Source: an uncultured Prevotella sp. (GTDB taxonomy: Bacteria; Bacteroidota; Bacteroidia; Bacteroidales; Bacteroidaceae). From it: 13,436 nucleotides of DNA. Below, piece by piece: positions 1 to 5,779 of this stretch. The notes below the pieces were generated by a model. That model had not been told where the DNA came from and did no database searches. It was given only the letters and a program-made list of their open reading frames with translations. Where the stretch lies: the NCBI GenBank assembly GCA_934217675.1, contig CAKQCV010000061.1, forward strand, positions 1 through 13,436, given 5' to 3'. Position 1 is the stretch's first letter. The number at the start of each line of letters is the position of its first letter. A program made the position numbers and the translations under genes.

Positions 1-1268
1 GTATAAGGCCAGTCCCAGTAGTTTGCCTGTGGATACAGATGCAGTCCGTTGGCATGGTGCACATTGTGCATTGCCTGCACCGTTTTCTCGATAAACGTCG
101 GTGAGCTCCATCTCCATGGTTCAAGGTTGGCAAGGATATGCACATTGCTGATATGCACGGGAGCAGCGGCTGCAAGTTGTCGGTGAGTCTCTGCCCATGG
201 TCCTTGCGGCTGATAAGTGGTAAGCGATTCGCCCGTATATTTGCTCATCGTGTAGATGTTCTTGTAATATGGCAATGCTTCATGTAATACACGTGGTCCG
301 TCGGTGTCGTGAGAGCGCAAGATGATAGGCGGCTCATCGGTTCTGCCCGAAGCCTTCAGTCCGTCCTTGATACCCGGAATGATAGTTTCGTTCATCCATT
401 TTATGTCGTTCTCTATTCCCGACATAGCCTCGCCCAGACAAACTAAAAATCCCACATTGGGATAGTTCTCGATAAATGCTGCAATACTCTTTCGGGTATA
501 GTCGGCGATGAGCGGCGTGATAGGACGGTTGCGGTCTTGCGTCTTTATGCCGTAATGGTCGGCAAATGGCTTCGACACGATGATATTATAGAACATCTGA
601 ATAATGCGGATGCCTCGCTTCTGAGCCTCGGTGGTGAGAAACGAAAACATCTCCTGGTTTTTCTTCATCGTGGCATCATCCACTTCTGGAGCAAATGGAT
701 AATCCTTCAGTTTTACGAGCGAAGCAAACGGATGACCGTTCCACAGGAACACTGCATTCATATTGTCGGCAGCCAGCATGTCGAGATATTTTATCCACAA
801 CTCCTTATCGTAGAACCATGGAAAGTTCTCTGGAGTGTAAGGATATTCATATACCTTATGCCCTGGCAGGTAAACCGTCTTTTGCAATCCAACGCAAGCA
901 CCGCGCAGTTTCATCTCTGGAGCATCGATTATAGTGTAAGGAATCTCCAACGAACTGTTTACCTTGAAATATTCCATAAGTCGGTTGGCACCATAGATTG
1001 CACCCGAAGCATCATTTCCGATGATATTGATTTTCTTGCCCTTACGCAGCAAAGAAAATCCTTCGGCAGGTTTCCCTACAGTGTCGTTGGCAATGCCCAC
1101 GCTGATTTTGTAGCCTTTTGGCATTTCCGAGATATTCTTGGCTATAAGCGCAGCCGCATAGTCTGTCTGCGGTAGCGATTGCATGGTGGTAACTGTTGTT
1201 TCCTTGTTTCCGCAAGATGCCAGCGATGCAGCTACGGCAAAGGCAAAAAATGTTTGTCTTATTGTCAT
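1..1268 (-). CDS. Lipoprotein glycoside hydrolase-like protein, N-terminal part (runs off left edge)
   Basis: Read leftward from ATG at 1266-1268, the frame stays open to base 1 (422 whole codons), so the C-terminus is missing. The N-terminus is a lipoprotein signal peptide with lipobox LASC (Cys19), so the mature protein is probably anchored in the envelope. Residues ~50-113 carry a GAIYGANRLMEYF motif (89-101), like the alpha/beta domain that precedes the catalytic barrel in GH20, GH67 and GH115 enzymes. A barrel-like region follows, starting near APEMKLRG (116-123). VCLGEA (276-281) puts Glu280 at the end of a probable strand, a plausible catalytic position, but this is inference. The CDS starts 8 bp after the GH78-like gene stops, without a clear ribosome site, so it is probably the last gene seen of the transporter operon. 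The exact GH family and substrate cannot be assigned; an alpha-glucuronidase-like or other exo-acting enzyme on plant glycans is the best guess. Confidence 0.75.
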   Translation of the reverse strand, partial: MTIRQTFFAFAVAASLASCGNKETTVTTMQSLPQTDYAAALIAKNISEMPKGYKISVGIANDTVGKPAEGFSLLRKGKKINIIGNDASGAIYGANRLMEYFKVNSSLEIPYTIIDAPEMKLRGACVGLQKTVYLPGHKVYEYPYTPENFPWFYDKELWIKYLDMLAADNMNAVFLWNGHPFASLVKLKDYPFAPEVDDATMKKNQEMFSFLTTEAQKRGIRIIQMFYNIIVSKPFADHYGIKTQDRNRPITPLIADYTRKSIAAFIENYPNVGFLVCLGEAMSGIENDIKWMNETIIPGIKDGLKASGRTDEPPIILRSHDTDGPRVLHEALPYYKNIYTMSKYTGESLTTYQPQGPWAETHRQLAAAAPVHISNVHILANLEPWRWSSPTFIEKTVQAMHNVHHANGLHLYPQANYWDWPY

Positions 1269-1276
1269 TTCTATAT

Positions 1277-3400
1277 TTAATATTCTATTTCTATTTCTTT
1301 ATTTACAGGTATTTCGTATTTTTTTCCGGCAATATACAGAATGCCCTTTCCTCCGTCGCTCTTCACTGTTACGGTGTGGGCATCCATCTTCACTCTAACC
1401 TCTCCGAAAGGAGTTGGTACGGAACCTTGCATACGTTTCAGACCGCCCAACACAGGCTTAACTTCATATTCCTCATATCCAGGTCTCGTAGGCTTTACAC
1501 CGAGGAAATATTTTCCTATTAGGTATATAGGACTTGCTCCCCATGCGTGGCAAAGGCTCTTTCCGTATGGTCGTCCGTACATTGCGAGATGCTGTTCTCC
1601 CTCATCGGCAGGGTTGTATTTCTCCCAAAAACTTGTAGCTCCCTCGTTGAGCATTCCGCCCCAATAACCAAGCATTTCCGGCAAAACGCGCTCCTGATAT
1701 CCCATTTTGCACATTGCTTCCAGTTCATAGAAGCGCATGTAAGGTGTGGTGATAGGTTCAACATCAAAGTTGAACAATACCGAATCCATGAGTTTTCTCT
1801 TGTCCTCATCGTCCACCATATCATAGATTATGGCAAACATATTCGGGAAAGCTGTGATGTCGCAGTTCATCTTGCCGTCTTCTATGGCATGCATAAATGC
1901 ATTGCGCTTGTCGTCCCAGAATGTAGGCTTCAGCTTTGCCTTCAAATCATTGGCAAGTTTGCCGTACTTATCAGCGTCGGCAGAGTATTCCCCTGTAGTA
2001 ATACTACCCTGTGGAGGGTTGTCAAGAGGGTTGTCTCTGAGTACAGTGGCACATGTATGCATCGTTTCCAGAGCCTTACACAGCAGAATCTGTTCAAAGC
2101 AGAGAGTGCCGCGTTTGTGCATTGGAAAGTCCACCCAGTCCACGAAAATCCAGTCGTCAGGTTTACCTTCAGCCATTCCTTCACTGTTCAGTCTGCCGAG
2201 CACATATAACATCAGTGTTTGCATCTTTGGATAAATCTCGCGAACGAAACAGATGTCGCCGGTATACTGATAGAAGTCGAGCACAGATTTAAACCAATAG
2301 AACGTGTAGTCCATAATAGTGTTTATATGTGCCGTTACCGGGTCTTTTCCTCTAAGCTGTCTGACAGTACGGCGCACGCAGTCGGAGTCGAATCTCAGAT
2401 AGTAGTTCATCAGATACGACTGTATGGCATCTCCCGACCACGTCCATCGGTCGCGCTTTATTCCGTCCATGAAGAACTCGCGGGTTGTTAGGTCCATGGT
2501 GTATGCAGCCACTTCCCAAATCTTGTTCAATTCTTTATTGTCGCATTTAAACGAACCGCTTTTTCCATGTGTGAATTCAGAATACTCATAGTCCATGGTG
2601 ACATCAGAGTATGCAATCATCCCCTTTGTTTCTACCATTACATATCTGAAAGCCTTGCTGTCGTCGAGCACTATCTCCACTTTTTCGTTCTCATATTCAT
2701 TTTGTCTGAGATCAAGTCTGTCGAGTGTTTCACAGTGTTCCATATCAAGAGCCTCTTCACGGCTTTCACCATAGTATATGTTGATAACGCCTTTGCCTAT
2801 AACTTCCTTTAGTCTGATGTAGCCGAAGGTTTCCAGTCCGAAGTCAAACAGCCATTTGTTTGCACCAGCCTTTTCTTCGTCAACAGGTTGCATTTCCGTT
2901 CTTTTCAGTTGGAATGTAGACGGTGGTGTGTCGATGCTGTTGAAATTCCACGAAGCAGCAGGTACATAAATTCCGGAGCCATGAGCCACTCCGTTCTCGT
3001 CAATCCAGATTTTGTCCTCGTAAGTGGCAAGCCATGACGAGTCACTCTTTATCGTTCTGCCATTGACAAATAGTGCAGGAGGAGTTGCCTGGTTATGTAT
3101 TTTTATGTTCAAACTGTGTTCTCCAGCCGGCACGGTAAATTTTCCCGGCATGCCAAATTGCAGCTTCCCGTCAAGCATAAAATTGAAGTCTCCCTCAGTA
3201 GCGATGGTTATCGTTTCAGCCTTTTCAAGGCAAACTTTAGTAGAGAACTCCACCGTTACGTAGTGGCTGTCCTGTTTCCAAAACGGTGGAAACATAGCTC
3301 CACGCTCTGTGCGTCGATTGTTGAATTTGTTTCCGAGCCATATTTCGAAATCACCAGGATACCATATCCATGTTGCTTTATATTTAGATTTCTTTTCCAT
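1277..3400 (-). CDS. GH78-like alpha-L-rhamnosidase, cytoplasmic
   Basis: A 707-residue protein with GH78 architecture: an N-terminal beta-sandwich region (~1-270), an (alpha/alpha)6 barrel (~285-635) and a C-terminal beta domain (~640-707, including PTPFGEVRV). The GH78 signature region reads DGIKRDRWTWSGD at 312-324; FWEKYNP holds Glu593, which matches the conserved WE of the second catalytic site, and SLCHAWG (615-621) holds the conserved His618. In characterised GH78 enzymes the general acid is a Glu in the first signature; here Asp317 or a neighbour takes that place, so specificity could differ. There is no signal peptide, so it probably acts in the cytoplasm on imported oligosaccharides or glycosides. 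It overlaps the transporter gene upstream by 17 bp, and its ribosome site GAGGA (3406-3410) lies inside that gene, which points to translational coupling. Length is shorter than many GH78 enzymes (~900 residues), suggesting fewer accessory domains. Confidence 0.82.
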   Translation of the reverse strand: MEKKSKYKATWIWYPGDFEIWLGNKFNNRRTERGAMFPPFWKQDSHYVTVEFSTKVCLEKAETITIATEGDFNFMLDGKLQFGMPGKFTVPAGEHSLNIKIHNQATPPALFVNGRTIKSDSSWLATYEDKIWIDENGVAHGSGIYVPAASWNFNSIDTPPSTFQLKRTEMQPVDEEKAGANKWLFDFGLETFGYIRLKEVIGKGVINIYYGESREEALDMEHCETLDRLDLRQNEYENEKVEIVLDDSKAFRYVMVETKGMIAYSDVTMDYEYSEFTHGKSGSFKCDNKELNKIWEVAAYTMDLTTREFFMDGIKRDRWTWSGDAIQSYLMNYYLRFDSDCVRRTVRQLRGKDPVTAHINTIMDYTFYWFKSVLDFYQYTGDICFVREIYPKMQTLMLYVLGRLNSEGMAEGKPDDWIFVDWVDFPMHKRGTLCFEQILLCKALETMHTCATVLRDNPLDNPPQGSITTGEYSADADKYGKLANDLKAKLKPTFWDDKRNAFMHAIEDGKMNCDITAFPNMFAIIYDMVDDEDKRKLMDSVLFNFDVEPITTPYMRFYELEAMCKMGYQERVLPEMLGYWGGMLNEGATSFWEKYNPADEGEQHLAMYGRPYGKSLCHAWGASPIYLIGKYFLGVKPTRPGYEEYEVKPVLGGLKRMQGSVPTPFGEVRVKMDAHTVTVKSDGGKGILYIAGKKYEIPVNKEIEIEY

Positions 3401-4760
3401 ATCTTTCCTCTGTTATCTGTTCTAACGATTTACCACGTGTCTTTGGTGTCCAAATGGCTCCGATGAGCAGTGATACGATGAGCAGTGCCATCATCAGATA
3501 TGCAGCGAGAGTGAAACCTTCGCCCTGCTCCCCATATATATTCACGAATACCAGTCCCCATGCAGCCGACAGGCCCCTAACCATGAAGAACATTATGCCC
3601 TGTGCTGCTGCACGATATTTTGCAGGGAACAGTTCCGAAGCCCACAGTGCATAGAAACCCTGTACGCTGATACCTCCTTGAATACCCCAAAGCAGAGTGA
3701 AGAAAAGCAGTCCGCTCATGCTGCCTATTCCGATGGTTACAATCATAACCCATGCCAAAACTGCAGCACCGACACCAACGATATACAATATTCTTTGGTT
3801 CACCTTGTCTACCAGCATAGAGAAAACAAACGTCATGCCGATAATGATGACCCACTGTCCGGCAGAGAGCATATTTGCTTCTCCGTTAGACAATCCACCT
3901 GCTGTTTCGTAGATATGCTGCTGGAAGAATCCCATAACAGAGCTCACGAGATTCCATGTGAGATACATTCCAGCAAGGAACAGCATTGTTCTTACGTTTA
4001 CTTTGTTTGAGAACAATGTTCCGAACGAAGCAAACACACTTTTGCTTTTTACTGCAGAGGTAGAGTTCGCCTCCTCAGCCTTTGCCGCTTTCCATTCTGC
4101 TGACTCTTCAAGCTGTCTTTGTAGTAGCCATGCAATAAGAGCTACAACGAACAGCGATGCAAAAACAATTCTTGAGCTAAACACGTTTACCGCAGCCTCT
4201 TGAGCTCCACTGCCGAGAATCTGCGTAGCCGATTGATTTACGAGTGGAAACAAGAAACCTGCTTCGGCATTGTTTGTCGGCGGAGCCAAAAACCATCCCA
4301 AAAGAAGGATGATGAGCGGTCCGATGCCCCATGCCATCTGTGATATACCTATGTTTCTGCCACGGTTGCCAATCTCTGAACTTTCAGATATATAGGTCCA
4401 TGATGCAGGCACACCAACACCGACACTTATTCCCGTGATAAGAAATCCAGCCAGAAGCATCGGAAAATTTGTTGTGAATACCACGAGCAGCACACCAAGC
4501 ATGTAAATTAGCATGTTGTATGTATAGATAGCTTTTCGTCCATACTTGTCGGCAAGGAATCCGCCTATTATAGCTCCTATCGCCGCTCCAAGACAATTGG
4601 CACTGATAGCATTTAAAAATCCGAGGTGAGCCTCTGTTAGTCCAAGGTAATTCTGCCACAAAGACAAACCACTTGCACCTGCCACAATGGCTCCTGCATC
4701 GAGATAGTTAGTGAGAGATACGGCAATTGTACTCTTCAAACTGCTTTTCTTATTTTCCAT
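3384..4760 (-). CDS. MFS transporter, sugar porter type
   Basis: A 458-residue, highly hydrophobic protein with about 12 predicted membrane helices and a cytoplasmic loop near 213-255. Family signs: GGFLADKYGRK (66-76) is the MFS loop 2-3 motif; YISESSEIGNRGR (123-135) matches the E-x(6)-RG motif after helix 4; SELFPAKYRA (375-384) is its repeat after helix 10; the C-terminal TPKTRGKSLEQI resembles the sugar-porter ending. It should act in the inner membrane as a proton-linked importer of a sugar or small glycoside. The substrate is not readable from sequence, but the overlapping rhamnosidase-like gene suggests rhamnose-containing glycosides or rhamnose. It is the first gene of the leftward operon. 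I found no convincing Bacteroidota or sigma-54 promoter directly upstream on the minus strand, and no good Shine-Dalgarno sequence. Confidence 0.88.
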   Translation of the reverse strand: MENKKSSLKSTIAVSLTNYLDAGAIVAGASGLSLWQNYLGLTEAHLGFLNAISANCLGAAIGAIIGGFLADKYGRKAIYTYNMLIYMLGVLLVVFTTNFPMLLAGFLITGISVGVGVPASWTYISESSEIGNRGRNIGISQMAWGIGPLIILLLGWFLAPPTNNAEAGFLFPLVNQSATQILGSGAQEAAVNVFSSRIVFASLFVVALIAWLLQRQLEESAEWKAAKAEEANSTSAVKSKSVFASFGTLFSNKVNVRTMLFLAGMYLTWNLVSSVMGFFQQHIYETAGGLSNGEANMLSAGQWVIIIGMTFVFSMLVDKVNQRILYIVGVGAAVLAWVMIVTIGIGSMSGLLFFTLLWGIQGGISVQGFYALWASELFPAKYRAAAQGIMFFMVRGLSAAWGLVFVNIYGEQGEGFTLAAYLMMALLIVSLLIGAIWTPKTRGKSLEQITEERYGKEI

Positions 4761-4960
4761 ATTTTGATTTATTTAGTTGTTTATGCGTACTTATTATAAA
4801 TAACGACTAATTATCTGTTTTGTACTGAAAAATCCTCTTTATTCTTTTCGGGCAGCTTTCATGCTTTAAACCATATTTTTGACTTTAGCCAAGTTTGCTT
4901 ATGCTGTTTGTTTTTTAGCTGTTCTGTTGCGGTAGAGTGGGGAATAGCAATTGAAATTTG
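4761..4960. other. Non-coding spacer between divergent genes, operon side
   Basis: An AT-rich gap upstream of the leftward transporter operon and ahead of the enhancer cluster described separately. No open frame with coding character is seen on either strand. It must hold the promoter of the transporter operon, but no clear TTTG / TAnnTTTG pair reads leftward. A weak copy of the enhancer half-site (GTGGGGAAT, 4937-4945) lies at its right end. Confidence 0.5.
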
Positions 4961-4964
4961 GCAG

Positions 4965-5016
4965 TGTGGAATGCTTATTGTGGAATTTTTCCACAACTAT
5001 TCCACATTTTCCACAA
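4965..5016. promoter_or_regulatory. Cluster of five TGTGGAA/TTCCACA half-sites, candidate sigma-54 enhancer
   Basis: Five exact 7-base half-sites lie within 52 bp: TGTGGAA at 4965 and 4979, and TTCCACA at 4989, 5000 and 5009. The central pair forms a palindrome, TTGTGGAA-N3-TTCCACAA (4978-4996). The cluster is centred about 120 bp upstream of the predicted sigma-54 start site, the usual distance for activator sites of NtrC-class proteins, and the spacer to the promoter is very AT-rich and could bend. The likely binder is the Fis-type HTH of the sigma-54 activator encoded at 8245-9624. Binding by that protein is inference. TTTTCCACA also resembles a DnaA box, which is the main alternative. Confidence 0.7.
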
Positions 5017-5083
5017 TGTGTATTCTTCTTTGATAATATTGAAGTATTTGATATTCAAGTGGTTATAAATTTTATTATAGTTT

Positions 5084-5099
5084 TGGCACGCAGCTTGCA
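5084..5099 (+). promoter_or_regulatory. Sigma-54 (RpoN) promoter, -24/-12 type
   Basis: The sequence TGGCACG-CAGC-TTGCA matches the sigma-54 consensus TGGCACG-N4-TTGCW at every fixed position. The GG (5085-5086) and GC (5097-5098) are separated by exactly 10 bases, as required. Transcription should start near 5110, giving a leader of about 115 nt before the ATG at 5224. Such a promoter is silent without an AAA+ activator, and one is encoded 3 kb downstream. Confidence 0.9.
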
Positions 5100-5210
5100 C
5101 TATAATTAGCGAGCAACAACAACAAGCTCAGTAAAACAGAACAACCACAAACGATGGTACGTTCTAAGAGAGAGATTTAATAAAATCATTTTTACAACAA
5201 CTAAAAGTAT

Positions 5211-5215
5211 AGGAG
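5211..5215 (+). promoter_or_regulatory. Strong Shine-Dalgarno sequence AGGAG
   Basis: AGGAG stands 8 bases before the ATG at 5224. Most other starts in this window have no clear ribosome site, as is usual in Bacteroidota, so this fixes the start and suggests efficient translation of the small exported protein. Confidence 0.75.
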
Positions 5216-5223
5216 AAAAAGTT

Positions 5224-5523
5224 ATGAAAAAGTTATTTATTGCAGCGTTCGCAACATTCGCAATGGTTTCTATAAGTAGTGTATTTGCAAACAAGGCTAT
5301 GATTGAGAATGTTCCAGATGGATTGGCAAATGATACGACAGATACAACTTCAACATCAGCTCCGGCAGAGCCTGCAACGAGCACATCAGAACCTGCAACG
5401 AGCACATCAGAACCATCTACCGGCACTGTAGAACCGGCAACTCAGGGCAATGGGGCAGGAGATGGAATGTATCTTATGGATCCTGTGGATACAACGAAAA
5501 CAGATACCACTGTTGCAAAGTAG
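5224..5523 (+). CDS. Small exported Ser/Thr/Pro-rich protein, unknown function, sigma-54 controlled
   Basis: A 99-residue protein that I do not recognise as a named family. Residues 1-22 form a Sec signal peptide (KK, hydrophobic stretch, VFA cleavage site, no lipobox), leaving a 77-residue soluble mature protein. The mature part is low complexity and acidic: four 7-residue units begin with EP (EPATSTS twice, EPSTGTV, EPATQGN; residues 49-76), flanked by DTT motifs (37-39, 40-42, 89-91, 94-96). DTT fits the Bacteroidota O-glycosylation motif D(S/T)(A/I/L/V/M/T), so periplasmic glycosylation is plausible but inferred. It has its own sigma-54 promoter, a strong ribosome site and a downstream terminator, so it is probably a single-gene transcript. 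Its place beside a hybrid kinase and a sigma-54 activator suggests it is the output of that circuit, perhaps an envelope or surface component or a signal back to the kinase. Confidence 0.85.
   Translation: MKKLFIAAFATFAMVSISSVFANKAMIENVPDGLANDTTDTTSTSAPAEPATSTSEPATSTSEPSTGTVEPATQGNGAGDGMYLMDPVDTTKTDTTVAK
5368..5451 (+). repeat. Four tandem 21-bp units inside the small exported protein gene
   Basis: Units start at 5368, 5389, 5410 and 5431. The first two differ only at the third base of the first codon (gag/gaa) and encode EPATSTS; units 3 and 4 have diverged. The near identity of the first two units suggests recent slippage expansion, so copy number may vary between strains. Confidence 0.85.
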
Positions 5524-5655
5524 TAAAGTTTGAAGGTAAGCAAGATTATTAATGCATAAATAAGAAGTTTAATTATTAGTAAGTAAGGTAATGATTGTAT
5601 TGATGGATTACTGATTTTAGTAATTAATTGTTCTAAGAAAATTTGTGTTGGTTTG

Positions 5656-5696
5656 TCCCTGTATCGGCTTGTAGAAAGTAGATGCAGGGATTTTTC
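5656..5696 (+). terminator. Intrinsic terminator after the small exported protein gene
   Basis: TCCCTGTATC (5656-5665) pairs with GATGCAGGGA (5681-5690) in a 10-bp stem with one G-U pair and a 15-base loop, followed by a run of five T. It lies about 130 bp after the stop codon, leaving a long 3' untranslated tail, and separates the sigma-54 transcript from the kinase gene. Confidence 0.75.
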
Positions 5697-5728
5697 TGTG
5701 TTGATATTATGCATTGAAACATTTTTTG

Positions 5729-5736
5729 TAAGTTTG
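5729..5736 (+). promoter_or_regulatory. Bacteroidota -7 box for the kinase gene
   Basis: TAAGTTTG fits the TAnnTTTG consensus exactly and lies 43 bp before the kinase ATG, between the terminator and the gene. A matching TTTG -33 element is not obvious at the right distance, so this is a moderate call. It implies the kinase is made from a housekeeping promoter, apart from the sigma-54 transcript. Confidence 0.45.
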
Positions 5737-5779
5737 CAGCTGAAATACAAAAAGATTGTTTTCTATTCATTATTTGGTT

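Noticed and set aside
537..1175. Plus-strand frame of 212 residues at the left end
   Set aside because: It is antisense to the lipoprotein glycoside hydrolase frame, which is open for more than 420 codons with a lipobox and family-like motifs.
4965..5016. Replication origin made of DnaA boxes
   Set aside because: Only two copies match TTTTCCACA; the others diverge in the first bases, no dnaA/dnaN-type neighbours are present, and the distance to a sigma-54 promoter fits an enhancer better. Kept as the alternative reading.
5101..5106. TATAAT, as in an E. coli sigma-70 -10 box
   Set aside because: Bacteroidota primary promoters use TAnnTTTG, there is no -35 element, and the hexamer directly follows a perfect sigma-54 promoter, so it is most likely the AT-rich melting region.
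5106..5426. Minus-strand frame opposite the small exported protein gene
   Set aside because: Its sequence is the reverse of the repeat region (VLVAGSD repeats), and the plus-strand frame has a signal peptide, ribosome site and promoter.
5368..5451. CRISPR-like or mobile repeat
   Set aside because: The 21-bp units are in frame, have no spacers and encode a simple peptide repeat.
5756..5779. TTG start extending the kinase by 8 residues
   Set aside because: The ATG at 5780 begins the membrane anchor directly, lies at a proper distance from the -7 box, and the added residues have no family support.
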